Source: Didymella arachidicola (Eukaryota; Ascomycota; Dothideomycetes; Pleosporales; Didymellaceae). Taken from it: a stretch of DNA of 64,000 nt. Position 1 is the stretch's first letter, and each line of letters opens with the position of its first letter. The stretch covers positions 1,178,001 through 1,242,000 of the forward strand of contig CM049986.1 of the NCBI GenBank assembly GCA_016630955.3, given 5' to 3'. Below are positions 23,984-35,648 of the stretch, one piece after another. A program made the translations under genes and the position numbers. The notes below the pieces were generated by a model, which saw only the letters and a program-made list of their open reading frames with translations, ran no database searches and was not told the origin of the DNA.

Positions 23984-24391
23984 ATGTCTTGGTCCGTCGA
24001 AGCCATCATCGCCTTCGTTACTTTACTAGCTACCTGTGTGCCCCTTGGCATCTTGATATGGCGTCTCCATAAGCACAGGCGCCGTCAAGTTCAAGACTGT
24101 GGTAAGCATACTTCTTCACACTACCCAGACCCGTCCCACCTACAAGATCCTCATATACTAACTCATGTCAGACGTCGAAGAAGGTATCGAGCTTAACGAA
24201 CCCCAGTATGGGCTACCGAGAGCCGATTCTATCGTCATCGTTCAAGCGAGGGTCCGCAGTAAGTGTGTCGCTCTCTGGCTTAGGTGGCAGCTCTGACAAA
24301 CTCGCAGTCCGCTAACCCTTACAACTCAGTCACTACATACCCTATACAACCATATCAGGATCGCTTAGAGGATAAGTTCCTTAATCTCTAA
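23984..24391 (+). CDS. Small single-pass membrane protein of unknown function
   Basis: Three exons, 23984-24101, 24172-24258 and 24330-24391, encode 88 residues. The protein opens with a membrane helix (SVEAIIAFVTLLATCVPLGI), followed by the basic cluster HKHRRRQ, which places the tail inside the cytoplasm by the positive-inside rule. Exon 2 gives DVEEGIELNEPQYGLPRADS, and exon 3 ends YQDRLEDKFLNL. Phases fit exactly, both donors match GTAAG, and both introns have CTAAC branches (TACTAACTCATGTCAG, CCGCTAACCC), so I trust the model despite its size. No domain is recognised. It is transcribed divergently from the Clr5 gene and shares its promoter region. Confidence 0.65.
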
Positions 24392-25560
24392 AGTACCTCA
24401 ATATGCTGCGTTACTGTCACGATATTGTCAACTTCACTACTCCTGGCCAATGCCATCTTGAACGCTTCCTAGCCACACACCATGCAGGATGTTCTACAAC
24501 CAATAGCATGTACATACACACACCTTACTCCCGCCCCTCACAAGAGACTATTATAGTGTATGTGCTTTGTCAGTCATTCGAAGACATGATCGCCTGGATC
24601 ATGAAGTCACTGCCGACTGCCCAAACACCCACAACATTCCTGTAATACCCTGTTACCCCCAATGAATGCAAGCATCAGTCACATATAAAGTCTACAACAC
24701 CGTGAAAGCAAAGTCGTCATATCTGCTCAACTGTGCCATTGTACGATCACTCGGTAGAAATCTTAATCACGATCTGTTGACTACCTTCAAACATCTTCCT
24801 GAGAAGAACATACTCTTCCATCGCCCGCCTCTTTGAACTCATCCAAGACATCACCGACCCGACATAAGCAGCTCTGCCAGCGTACCAGACTCGAATTGTG
24901 CAAAAACACAGCAAGACGCTTTTCTGCCTCAAACCGTATCGAAGAAAACCACACATCTCCAATCCAACACTCACCTATCTCTACCCACCACCGAGCACCA
25001 AACCGTAGAAGAAAAGCGCACACACACCACCACTGATCTCAGAATCGAATCATTGCTATCGCTGTATACGAACCCTCACTTTCCTTTCCTTAACCATTTT
25101 GCTAACCCCAAAAGCAGCATTCTCGCTCTGAAACGCACTGCTCGTCAAAACATCCCGGGCTGTCCTTCGTATCCCACTCCTCCTCTCGTTTATTCTAGCG
25201 TAAATGGGTGATCAGAGTCCTAGAAGCGGTCAGTAAAAAGAGGTCAGCTGTGACCTGAGCTTTTAAAAAGCGGCAGCGTGCACGAGTGGATTGGAACGGA
25301 ACGGGTAACGCAGCACGTTCAACACAACGCAGCGCATGCAGCACACCAACATCTCATCTGAAACAAGCAGGGCAGAACCAGCGGGGAGGTTGGAGACTTG
25401 AACATCATGCATTTATGTAAACCGCGCCGACACACGCTCGGTGCACTAAACATGGGTAATACGATCAGACTATACAGATACAACGACCCTCAGCGGGCCA
25501 CGGTAGATGGTAAGGGTTGTGGGAGGTAGGGGTGGGATTTGAGCTGCCGAAAGAAGGAGC
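24392..25560. other. Intergenic region, no supported gene
   Basis: About 1.2 kb between convergent genes. The right half is probably the 3' untranslated region of the succinyl-CoA ligase gene. Short frames present have no motif or splice context. Confidence 0.5.
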
Positions 25561-27195
25561 TTAAATACCAAGGGTGAACTCGACGCCGACGTCGATGTCG
25601 CGGGCCATTTTAACGACCTTGGAGAACTGCACCGACTTCTCGGCGGCAGCCTGTAGGTCGTCGATGGAGAAGATCTTGAGGCCGGAGTCGTTGAGCTGTT
25701 TGCGTGTTAGCATGGCCTCGTGGAAGTTGAGAAGAGTGGGGGAGCTCGGCCTGTGGCCTCGTTTGCTCGCTCGTGCTCGGACTTACCAGCTTGTGGGCGG
25801 CCTCCATGTTGGTGCCCTGCAGACGGGCAATGACGGGGGTCTTCAGGTTCATGCTCTCGACGACCTGGATCAGGCCCTTGGCGATGGCGTCGCAGCGGAC
25901 AATACCACCGAAGATGTTGACGAAGATGGCGGTGACCTTGGGGTCCGAGGTGATGAGGTCGAAGGCCTGGCGGATGGCCTCGGGGGTGGCACCTCCACCG
26001 ACGTCCAAGAAGTTGGCGGGCGCGCCGCCGTTCAGCTTGATGATGTCCATGGTGGCCATGGCCAGACCGGCGCCGTTGACGAGGCAGCCAATGTCGCCGT
26101 CGAGCTTGATGAAGTTGAGCCCGACCTTGGCGGCCTTGACCTCGTCGGGGTCCTCCTGGGTGACGTCGCGCCACTCGAAGACCTCCTTCTGGCGGAAGTC
26201 GGCGTTGTCGTCGAAGCCGAGCTTGGCGTCCATGGCCAGGACCTGGTGGTCGGTGGTCTCGGACAGGGGGTTGATCTCGATCTGGGTGGCATCGCGCTCG
26301 GTGAAGACCTTGTACAGGTTCTGAATGGTGTTCTTGGCGTCCTCGATGCACTGCTCCGAGAAGCCCAGCTCGGTCGCGATGTTGCGGGCGATGTCGTCGG
26401 TCACGCCGACGTGGATGTCGATCGGGGTGGTGATGATGGCCTCGGGGTGCTCCTTTGCGACCGTCTCAATGTCCATGCCGCCCTGCGACGAGGCAACGAT
26501 GACGGGGCCCTGGCTGGCGCGGTCCATCAGGATGGCCAGGTAGAACTCGCGGCGGGCGAACTTGCGCTCGACGATGTAGACGGCGTTGCAGAGACGACCC
26601 GCGGCTCCGGTCTGCTTGGTGATGAGCTTGTGGCCGATCATCTGGTCGGCGAGGATCGAGGCCTCGCGGGGGCTGCCATGTCAGCACTCGGTCGTGTGTT
26701 CCGGTGCGGTGGACGCGTACCTGTAGACAACGCGCACGCCGCCCTTGAAGCCGTTGTCGAAGGTGCCCTTTCCACGGCCACCGGCGAGCACCTGGGCCTT
26801 GATGACGGCGTCGTCGCCGCCAATCTCCTTGGCAATCTTCTCCGCCTCGGCCGCGTTGGTCGCGACACCGCCCTTGGGCACGCCGACGCCGTACTGGAGG
26901 TGTTGTTAGTGCGATGCGACGCATGTTGGCCGTGTTGGCCCCCGGGGCTTCCAGAACGCACCTGCTCGAGCAGCGCAGCGGAGCGGTATTCGTGTATCGA
27001 CAAGCAGCGCTTCTGCTGGACGGCCGCCTGCCTCAGCGGTGTCTGCACCTCACGTTAGCTGCGTTCCCAATCGCACGGCAAGCCGGCGGCAGAGGCTGTC
27101 TCCTGCTCTCTCCGTGCTGCTCTCAGGCGCGCACTCACGTAGGCGGCGCGGACGGCGCTGGCCATCGGCCGGCTGGCGCGGGCGATGTTGTACAT
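25561..27195 (-). CDS. LSC2: Succinyl-CoA ligase beta subunit, mitochondrial
   Basis: Minus-strand exons 27195-27139, 27042-26962, 26893-26721, 26672-25787 and 25695-25561 encode 443 residues. The N-terminus ([19 protein letters not shown]) is an Arg/Ala-rich mitochondrial presequence. [20 protein letters not shown] begins the ATP-grasp fold; [12 protein letters not shown] is the nucleotide-binding loop, EINPLSET and [11 protein letters not shown] carry metal and substrate contacts, and GGGATPEAI and [10 protein letters not shown] complete the family pattern. With the alpha subunit it interconverts succinyl-CoA and succinate while making ATP or GTP in the TCA cycle. Length fits the eukaryotic family. 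Codon usage is very G/C-ending, as expected for a highly expressed gene, and it produces long spurious frames on the opposite strand. Confidence 0.96.
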
Positions 27196-27452
27196 GGTGT
27201 CTGGTAGCTGACACGCGCGGTCTCGGTGTGTAGGGAAGGAGGTGATGGAGCTGAGGCTGCTTTGCTATGCTATGCTATGCTTCGACTTCGAGGTGCGCTA
27301 GTGCTGCGTGCACGGCCCGTCCATGTTTTGTTAGCTGGAGGGTCCCGAATAATCCTCTTCGACCGGCGGCCGGGAGCTCTCTGGATGCAGACCGGGTAGA
27401 AGAGGTGCAACTCGACGCTGGGAAGAGCAAGGATTCACAGAACAAGCACCAA

Positions 27453-28239
27453 ATGGCAAAAAAGGACAACTTCGACGATGTGCTGGGAAACAAGTTCAGT
27501 CTCGTGAATGCAAAAAGCTCCAAACTGCTAAGTTCCTGGATGGGCGATGCCCCAGCACCCACCACAAGTCACGTTTCAGAAGCCACCAAGGACGACGATG
27601 CAGACCTCAAGCAGGCCGACTTTGGCCACGACAGGTGCGTTTGAACTTGGATCATTTTACCGGCATCGAGTTCTAACTCTTCGTAGACTCGGCGTGGGCC
27701 ACGCCGTCCCTAAAGACATCGCAGACGGGTCCTTCACACGACGAGCACCAACATCAAACGACAAGCTTCTGGAGCAGCTGATAGGCAAAAAGCGCGCAAA
27801 AGCTCACTTGGCCGCAAAGCAAGAAGCAGAAAGGGCTAGCGCTCGCCAACAACCCGCTTGGCAGCAGCAGCAGAAGCCCGCGATTCAAGTCGTCGAGGAA
27901 AGCGACGACGAGGAAGAGAGCAGAGCCGCGATCCTCGCGTCGAGGGAGAAGAAGAACGAGAAAGCTAAGCCAAAGTCAAAGTCCAAGGGCGTCGAGGTCA
28001 AGAGAGAAGTGACCACCGAAGTGGCCGAGCCAGACGAGAGGACAGAAGGGAACAGTGCAGCAGCAACTGAGGCAGACCAAAAAGAAGAAAAGAAAGAGGA
28101 CTCGGACTCCGACATTGATCTGAAACCGAAGAAGCGCGTGAAGAAGAGCAGAGCCAAGCCCACGACTTATCTCGACGAACTCCTTGCGTCACGCAGCGCC
28201 AAGAAGAAAGGAAAAGGCAAAGTCGAAGCAGACGACTGA
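27453..28239 (+). CDS. DUF3245-like Lys/Glu-rich protein
   Basis: Exons 27453-27634 and 27687-28239 encode 244 residues. The start ATG sits in ACCAAATGG. The conserved N-terminal part reads NFDDVLGNKFSLVNAKSSKL, then LLSSWMGD and, across the intron, FGHDRLGVGHAVP; this resembles fungal DUF3245 proteins, although I cannot confirm the family without a profile search. The rest is highly charged with nuclear-localisation-like clusters (KPKKRVKKSRAKP, KKKGKGK) and acidic runs (EESDDEEES). A nuclear or nucleolar protein is likely by composition. It is transcribed divergently from LSC2 with only 257 bases between the two starts. Confidence 0.8.
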
Positions 28240-28421
28240 CATCCACGTCTCTCTCGGATTTCGATACAGATAAAAAGTTGGTACGGCATTCATAGCATAC
28301 GGCGGAGTTTGGGTGCACATGATACCCAGGTTTGAACATAGGCAAAAGTTGAACATTTGGTGCTTATTTTGGTACACTCGCTGCTGCATCTATCTTCTTA
28401 CATCTTTTAAGCCAGCAAGAC

Positions 28422-29709
28422 CTACTCCCGTACAAAGATACTAGCCATACCCATACCAGTCCCAATACACTTACTAACAACACCCACTTGCTGCCCACTC
28501 CTCCCCATCTCACTCAACAACGTCGCCAGCATACGCCCAGACGTAGCCCCCAACGGGTGCCCCAGCGCAATAGCCCCGCCATTAGGATTAATCCTATCCA
28601 TCCGCCCTTCCAACCCAAGCGTACGAATACAATACAGCGCCTGACTCGCAAACGCCTCATTGATCTCCCACACATCGACCTCGTCCTTGCTCACGCCCAC
28701 GTGCTGCAGCAGCTTCGGGATCGCGAGCGCAGGGCCGATGCCCATCTCGTCCGGTGCGCAGCCGGTTACCTGCGTGCCGGCCCATTTGCCGATGATGTGG
28801 GAGGACAGGCCGAGCTGGGCCGCGGCGCTGCGGCGCATCATGAGTGCTGCGCTTGCGCCGTCGGAGACTTGGGAGGAGTTTCCTGCGGTGCTGGAGCCGT
28901 CGGGTTTGAAGGCGGGTTTCATTGCGGAGAGCTTGTCGAGGGTGGTGGTGGGGCGGATGCCGTCATCTTTTGTGACGGTAACTTGCTTGATGTTGTCTGG
29001 GGTCTCGGGCTCGATCCAGCGTGTGGTGACGGGCACGATTTCGGCGTCGAAGAGGCCGTTTTGCTGCGCCTTGGCGGCGCGCTGCTGGCTTTCGTACGCG
29101 AATGCGTCTTGGTCTGCGCGGCTGATGCCGTATCGACTCGCTACGTTCTCGCTCGTGATGCCCATGTTCATGATGCATTCCCTCGCCTCCTTCACGGGAC
29201 TGTCTTTCATCTCGGGCCACAGCTCCGTCGGGATCGCGCGGCTGCCGTAATTGCGCGTCATGCTCTCCATGCCGCCCGCAATACCGACATCAATCTGCCC
29301 AACTGCAATCGAATTCGCAATGCTGGTTATGGCGGACAGGCCCGACGCGCACGCCCGGTTTACCGTGCTGAAGGAGGTTGTAGTCGGCACGCCCACGTGG
29401 TTTGCGGCCATGCGGCCTGCCTTGCTTCCACCGAGCTCTGCGAGGACAGTGCCAACACATATGTCGTCTATTTTGGCGGGGTCGAGGTTGGGGAATTTTT
29501 GGAGCGTGGCTTTGAGGACCTGGGCGTGTTAGTGCTCTGCGGGATTGACCGAGGGAGGGACGTACGGCGCCTAGCAGCTCATGGTCGTAGGCATCGCGGA
29601 GTCCGCCTTTCTTCGCGCGGGTTACGGGTGTGCGCAGAGCGGAGAGGATGACTACGTCGTTGGGGTTCTTCTGGAGGATGTTCTTGAGGCCTTTTTGAAC
29701 GAACGCCAT
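28422..29709 (-). CDS. Acetyl-CoA acyltransferase (3-ketoacyl-CoA thiolase)
   Basis: Minus-strand exons 29709-29566 and 29519-28422 encode 413 residues. The thiolase signatures are all present: acyl-enzyme cysteine in NRACASGLSAI (near residue 102), NEAFASQAL, the NPNGGAIALGHPLGATSGR histidine segment, and the second catalytic cysteine in KCIGTGMGM near the C-terminus. It cleaves 3-ketoacyl-CoA with CoA in beta-oxidation, or condenses two acyl-CoA in reverse. The C-terminus (IFVRE) is not a PTS1, and the N-terminus (MAFVQKGLKNILQKNPNDVV) has no clear PTS2, so the compartment is uncertain. The 46-nt intron begins GTACGT. Confidence 0.93.
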
Positions 29710-30226
29710 TTTCAGGAAACGCTACGCACGAGTGAATCGAAGATACTTTTGGTGTTGTGATATGGCTGAACAATTAAGAAAGGTCAAATAGGCAAGTGGA
29801 AGAAGAAGCGTCGACAGACGCCCCGGAAGCGTGCCATGGCAATGATGTTCAAGCTCCGACAGAGCTTCGGCAATGGAACGCGGGCGCGGAGAAGAGAGCT
29901 CATCCTGCGGCTAAGGTCTCATCCGCACCACATCACTCGTCACATGACCGGAAAAGGTTTCCCTTCGTATAAGAATACTGGACATCGTACGGGACGAGCC
30001 AAGAGGTTGGAGAAGAAGGTTGTGTAAAGCACATGCATTGCAGCCAATTTAGCAGTGCTACATATGGTCAGCGTCCGAGGACCGTCGTCGAAGCAGCATC
30101 CAATGCCGTGCCCACAAACGACCATGTCAAGCACTTGTTCCTCCACTGTTCTCTACCCTATCATGCGTCCTCGCGAAAATGCTCCAAACAAAATGTCGTC
30201 GTCTATCGTCTCACCGCAACCGGCGT
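29710..30226. other. Spacer between thiolase and NTF2 genes
   Basis: Both flanking genes are on the minus strand, so this holds the thiolase promoter and the NTF2 3' end. A strongly basic open frame runs on the + strand to about 30,027 (Arg/Lys-rich, ending RAKRLEKKVV). It has no family match I know and no room for its own promoter, so I do not call it. Confidence 0.45.
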
Positions 30227-30883
30227 TTATGCGGCAGGGTATACGAGGCGGAAAACATCGTTGAGGACATAGTAGCTGCCGCCGTCCTGCTGGAGGTTGA
30301 ACGCTTGGGTGAAGCTCATGGGCCTCTCTGACCCCTCGACCTGCTGTCGTCAGTCCTACCCAGAATAAACTTTTTCTTGTACGTACGAGGAGTGCGCCGG
30401 TGACAAGGACAAGAACACCATTCTGGCCGGAGGGTTGGGCATCGAGAGTATCGGTACGGTGCTGGACCTGCTGGAAGGGCAAGTTCTGCAAGAATCAGCC
30501 TAATTCATGTTCAGGCTAGGATCTTATTCACCTGGAGCTTCTCAACAATAGCCGCTGCGCCGAGAATGCCAGAGGCCTCAAATGTAAGCATGGAGTGGTC
30601 GCGCTACCCAGAGCATATCAGCCAGTGCATCTCCCGAGTCGGTGGTGTGAGTCGCATACGTAGAGCGGGGCGAGAGCAGCGCGATTCTCATCGAAGGTCT
30701 TGTAGTAGTACTCGACAAACTGCTCTGTTCGGAATCAGCTGTGGTTCTTCGCGTGGCGCACACATCTGGCTAGCTGGTTGCGTTTGCGCCGTGGTTGGTG
30801 GTATACATACTGCCAACTTCTTCGAACGCTTCTTGCTGTCAGTCTGTCGCATGCTCGATGCGGGGTAGCGGATACATACACAT
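30227..30883 (-). CDS. NTF2: Nuclear transport factor 2
   Basis: Six minus-strand exons, 30883-30880, 30828-30811, 30724-30660, 30603-30532, 30485-30387 and 30340-30227, give 123 residues, the usual NTF2 length. The protein reads MSFEEVGKQFVEYYYKTFDE, then ALYRD-like PLYRDHSMLTFEASGILG, EKLQNLPFQQVQHRTDTLDA, VLVLVTGALLVEG, and ends SYYVLNDVFRLVYPAA. NTF2 is a homodimer that carries RanGDP into the nucleus and binds FxFG nucleoporins; the residues lining that pocket are typical. The first exon holds only ATGT and the second only 18 bases, which is how most gene finders would miss the start. The frame closes perfectly only with this splicing. Confidence 0.92.
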
Positions 30884-31677
30884 CTTGCTGGATTAAAGCT
30901 TAAAGCTGGAAAATGTGAAGAGGGGAAGGGTTGCTGAGGCTGCGCACGAAGGCTGAGAGGCTGATGTTGTCACAAGTTGGGCTTGTTTGGGCACAGTCAA
31001 AAGGTCGTCTTGCCTGTTGCACGCTTGGTGGGGCAGCAGCGACCGCAATCGCGGTCCGAGAATTTTCCGTGCCTGCTTAGTTTTCTTCGTTGACGCGCCT
31101 CATCCTCTGTCCTCTCCACACCGCACACCATCACGACACTTCAAGAGCAAAGGAAACTGTTGTAAAGAAGACCTTTAGTTGCCCAACTAGTTGCTCAACA
31201 TGTTGGAAAAGGTTTTCTCGAACGGATATGATGCGATGGTATCGTATGGCTGGGTGTTCTAGTAGTGGTCGCAACGAAGGCCTAGCCACAGCCTGCTTTT
31301 GCGCATGAGACTCCCTTCTGGCGTCGCTCGTGCACTGCATCATTTGGCCCATTTGAAAAGTTCGAGCGTATGAGTTGCTGAATGATACCCCATTGTAAGT
31401 ACAATTTATCGTCTTTTCTTTCCGCATTATGATGATCAACTACTTCAAACGATAACTTCCGAGCCAAACGGCGATGAAGTTCAAAAAAATTCAAGCTCAA
31501 CAGGCTGATTGCCTTTCACACCTCATCGCTGTCTACAAATTGATGGCAACATACGCTGACATTTGTCGCAGATTTTGAATGATACTTTAGCGATCTGCAT
31601 TATCTAGACGTAGCTCACAGTCTGCCAATGTAATCTATATTTCTCATCCATGTTCCAGACGCTATGGCGCTGTGCAT
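30884..31677. other. Intergenic region, no supported gene
   Basis: About 800 bases holding the NTF2 promoter and the 3' end of the reductase gene. No credible coding frame. Confidence 0.5.
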
Positions 31678-32811
31678 CTACAAACCCTTTGCCTGGAAAG
31701 ACTTTACAGAGTCAACGATAGACTGTTCAAGTGACTTGTACTTCAAGCCCAGCACCTCGATCGAGCGCTTGTTGTTGTATGTGTACAGACCCTTGTCCGG
31801 TGTGCCCTCGGGGTAGTCACCGCCAGGTGTTGAGTCGCTCGGCAGGTCCTTGTACTGTGGGAAATTTTTCTTGATGATCTGGATAATCTCCTTGTTAGAG
31901 AAGTAACCGGCAGTGACGAAGAAGCGCTTGTTCGCGGCATCCGGCTTCTCAAATGCGCTGACATGTGCCTCTGCGACGTCGCGCACGTCGACCTGTGAAG
32001 TTTGTTAGTTGACAGTGTCATTATCTCATATCTCTGATACATTACTGACCCAGAAGTGCACGCCCGATGGAGGGATCTCGTCCTTGAACTTGCCCTGCAC
32101 AGCATTGCGGATGCGCTCGTTCGATGTGTTGAGATTCTCGAGGCTGTCGAGGGCGTGAACGATAGGGCCGAAGACCATCGGTGGGTTGATGGTGGAGATA
32201 GTGAAGTTGGGCTTCTCCTTATCGAGAAACTCCCAGGCTGCCTTCTCAGCGAAGGTCTTACTTGCGCGGTAGCCTAACATGGGGTTCTCGTTCGATTGCT
32301 CAAAGGTGATGGGATTCCAGTCGGCCTCTGAGTATTCGTGGCCGGGCCAGAAGCCCTTGTCAGCCTGAATGATGGCGGCGAACGAGGATGTGATGACGAC
32401 ATGCTTTACGGAAGGCGCACTTTTCTTGATGGATTTCAGGATACCAGTTGTGCCGATGACTGCGGGGTCGATGAGATCCTACGAAGGTCAACGAGACATC
32501 TGTGGTATTCGAAGTAACCTTACCTTCTGAACGTCGGTAACGTTGAAATGGAATGGGCTGGCAGTGTGGAGGACAGCCTCAAATGGGGGGTCGGACTTTA
32601 CGGCTTCATCAAAAGCGCCTGGCTGTGCAATATCCGGAACGATAGCAAAACTGAGCTTGTCGTCGTACTTTCCCTTGTACTGCGCCTTGATCTTATCAGC
32701 CTTCTCTTGTGAGCGGACTGTGCCAACGACAGAGTGGCCACGCTCCAAGAGGATGTCCAAGGTGTGTGCGGCGATGAAGCCGCTTGCTCCAGTAAGCAGA
32801 ACGCGAGTCAT
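31678..32811 (-). CDS. Gre2-type NADPH-dependent aldehyde/ketone reductase (extended SDR)
   Basis: Minus-strand exons 32811-32524, 32478-32050 and 31992-31678 encode 343 residues. The Rossmann motif TGASGFIAAH lies at residues 7-16, followed by TVRSQEKA, which fits NADPH selection. HTASPFHFNV and VVITSSFAAI give the substrate loop and catalytic Ser; the YRASK motif (near residue 169) carries the catalytic Tyr and Lys. DVAEAHVSAFEKPDAANKRF is the typical C-terminal substrate segment. Relatives include yeast Gre2 (methylglyoxal/isovaleraldehyde reductase) and plant-like dihydroflavonol reductases; substrate cannot be predicted. It is divergent from the MetE-like gene, with almost 1 kb between the two starts. 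Confidence 0.93.
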
Positions 32812-33794
32812 TATGAAAATTCTTTGTGAGATTCAATTCGGTGGTTTGAGGTTGATGAAAGGAAGAAACCTGGAAGACGTTGAGAAGATTCAAGGGCGCG
32901 AGACATTGCGACATTTGTATGCATCCCACTTGGCGGGGTAGCTCTGACCGACGGCGGCTGTGATGCTTCGCCGCAATGCTTCGCCGCGGATAAAGCAGGC
33001 AGTTCATTCGTTGCTGACAGAAGCACCCTTGCAATCTACGTTATATCCGCAAAATGTAGGTGCTGTCGTCATCGTTTAATGATGCTTGGCGTGGTGTTCG
33101 TATCAACCTCATGTCTTCGAGTCGTGCGCTCTGCCTGTTCTAGGATCAATAGCTGTTGGCTGACCCAGCTCGTGCGCCGCAGTACGCTGTATGTGCGTGG
33201 ATTCTTCCTTCCTGGTGATAGGTACGTGGAGATACACGCCACAGCAAAGAAAAAAGCGCATATTTAGGTTGAGTATTGGTACAGTGACGAAGTAAGTCCT
33301 GACAAGCATGAAGTAGGAACAAATCGCTGGTAGCTACTGTGTATGCTAAGCCTGTCAAGCAGCGACGGCGAGTAGCGTGAGGAGGATCTCATAGGATTTG
33401 CGTGCGAACTGCAGCTGGGACAGGGGCGTTGCCGACTGCAGCATTGCCGATTGTAGGTGTCTGCCGAAAATGTGGGGCAAGCTCACATCGCACCCAAAGC
33501 CCCACCATAGTTCCACTCCATATGCAAAAGTCAGCATCCCACATCCCACAACGCCACAACGCCACAACGCCATTGCAGCATCGCCTCCAATCGAAAGCCC
33601 CTGAATTATCCATTTCCTTTACCCGAGCGCGGCACCAAGCTTGAGAATCAAGGCTGAAATGCTCCACGGGTCAAGATGACCGCCTGGTTCAGGGTCATGC
33701 GGGGCGCCTGGTCTAAGGAGGGGCAAGGCTTTCTTGTAGCAGCTTTCGTCTGACCTCGGATCCTCTCTCCTGATACTACGAATTGCAATTGAAA
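32812..33794. promoter_or_regulatory. Divergent promoter region between the reductase and MetE-like genes
   Basis: About 980 bases between two genes transcribed apart. It contains a perfect 8-bp tandem repeat, ACAACGCC three times at 33548-33571. I see no coding gene. Confidence 0.5.
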
Positions 33795-35111
33795 ATGTCG
33801 TCCCCCAAGACAAGCCCACCCTTCCGCGCGGAGCACGTAGGCTCCCTTCTTCGACCTCAGGAGCTCGTTCAGAAGAGGTACGATGTCGCGGCAGGAAGGG
33901 CTAAGCCAGAGGATCTGGCTCCCCTTGAGAAGAAGGCCGTCGCGGAGGTTGTGAAGTTCCAGCAGGACTGCGGTCTCAAGGTCGTGTCCAGCGGAGAGTA
34001 TACTAGGTCAGTCATGTGCTTCGTGAAGCTGATCCCATCAGCTGACCTCGCGAAGGCATATGTTCTGGGGTACCTTCTTTGAGACCCTCAACGGCATGAA
34101 GGAGCTCCAGCTCGGTGTATTGAAGGGCTACGATGCTGGCATCTTTCGGCCTTACGCACCCGACGTTAAGTCTTTCATGGAGGCTAAGGAAGTGCCTAAC
34201 CACGTTACTGTCTGTGTCGACAAGATAAGCCACACCGGCCAGTCGAGCAACCAACACGAAGTGGACCTTATGAAGAGCTTGCTTCCTGAGAGCGAGTGGA
34301 AGAACATCAAGATCACCCTGATCTCTCCTAGCTGGTACCACTTCCGCTACTTGAACGGACGCAGCTTCCCCAAGGAGGTGTACGCGAACGACGAAGAGTA
34401 TTTCGAGGATGTTGCAAAGGCTTACCAGGAGGAGCTGAAGATCTTGCACTCGCAAGGCATTAGGAACATCCAGATCGATGATCCTAACCTCGCATATTTC
34501 TGCTCGAAAGACATGTTGGAGGGCTGGGCTGCGGACAAGGAGAACAATAAGACAGCTGAAGAGATGTTTGACGCATATGTCAAATTCTACAACAAGTGCT
34601 TCGAGCGCCCGTCGGGCATGCACCTCGGCATTCACCTCTGCAGAGGTAACTATGTTGGCAGCCGTCACTTCTCCGAAGGCGCCTACGACAACATCGCGAA
34701 GCAGCTGTTTCAGGTACGCGCACCCATCACTGTATCAAATCACGCAGTTAACATCAGCAGGACCTGAACGTCGACACCTACTACCTCGAATACGACACAC
34801 CCCGTGCCGGAGGCTTCGAACCCCTCGCCCACCTGCCGAAGGACAAGTATGTTGTCCTTGGAGTCATCACATCGAAATTCCCCGAGCTCGAGAATAAAGA
34901 CGAGATGATCGCTCGCGTCAACCAGGCCGCCGACTGGATCGCAAAGGGCACGGGACAGTCGCGCGAGGACGCCATCCAGCAGTGCTGCGTTAGCCCGCAG
35001 TGCGGGTTCGCGTCGCATGCGGAGGGTAACTCGCTGGGTTACGAGGATATGCGCAAGAAGCTGCAGCTTGTAAGGAGCATTGCTGACGCTGTGTGGCCGG
35101 GGCAGCCGTAG
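33795..35111 (+). CDS. Single-domain MetE-like (cobalamin-independent methionine synthase type) protein
   Basis: Exons 33795-34006, 34056-34713 and 34761-35111 encode 406 residues, half the length of true MetE (about 760), which has two barrels. It starts FRAEHVGSLLRPQEL, the usual opening of the stand-alone C-terminal-barrel family. The zinc ligands of MetE are all present: His and Cys in GIHLCRGN (about 265 and 267), Glu in YYLEYDTPRAGGFEPL (about 300) and Cys in VSPQCGFAS (about 370). IQIDDPNLAYF matches the family's substrate floor. A zinc-dependent methyl transfer to a thiol is likely by homology, but the methyl donor is unknown because the folate-binding N-terminal barrel is absent. Introns are 49 and 47 nt. 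Confidence 0.9.
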
Positions 35112-35648
35112 GGTAAAGGATCACAGGAGGGGAAATGTAAAAGTTGTTTGATCATCTTAAAAAATACCAGGAAAAGGGAGGGATATTTGCCGATCTGTTC
35201 AACAATATCAATCGCGGACTCGATAAATTTGGAGCTTCATCGGGAGTGGCTGCGACTTCATTGATGCAACTCTGTACCCGCCAAGCTGTGGCTGGCGAGT
35301 GTGGCGCGGTCGCCTGTCTCGGCTAGCAAGTGCGACGCGTCAGGACGCCGTTTGAGCGTCTTCTGCTAATCAACACTGCCAGCTTCCTTACTTCGCGTAA
35401 CGGACGTAGAACAGCCGCACCTGTTGCATGCTCCTGCCTGCGAATCTATGATGTCTTTGCTGTATATCACAGGCCGCTTACAATGCACTCACCTTATTGG
35501 TAAGCTTAAACCTTTTCATCATATGCAATTGCCTCTCTTGGAGATAGTACCAGCGACAAATCGCAAATCTCTCACTCTGAAAAGTCCAGTAATTCACTTG
35601 AGACGCCGGACATCTTCTCACTACATTCACCCGATTTCTGACAGATGA
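35112..35648. other. Spacer before the homeobox/C2H2 gene
   Basis: About 540 bases. The left part is the 3' end of the MetE-like gene. Any 5' exon of the following gene should lie here: one frame near 35,580-35,640 reads coding-like (SNSLETPDIFSLHSPDF) but ends in TGA just before the open frame, and I could not find splice sites that join them. Confidence 0.4.

Noticed and set aside
25574..27058. Long + strand frame of 494 codons
   Set aside because: It is the antisense shadow of the LSC2 exons, whose G/C-ending codons remove stops from other frames. Its Gly/Leu/Val/Asp-rich composition is typical of such shadows.
28488..29651. + strand frame of 387 codons
   Set aside because: Antisense to the thiolase gene; the thiolase reading has all catalytic motifs and good splicing.
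29800..30027. Basic + strand peptide resembling a small ribosomal protein
   Set aside because: It lies in the short spacer between two minus-strand genes, matches no ribosomal protein family I know, and has no splice or promoter context.
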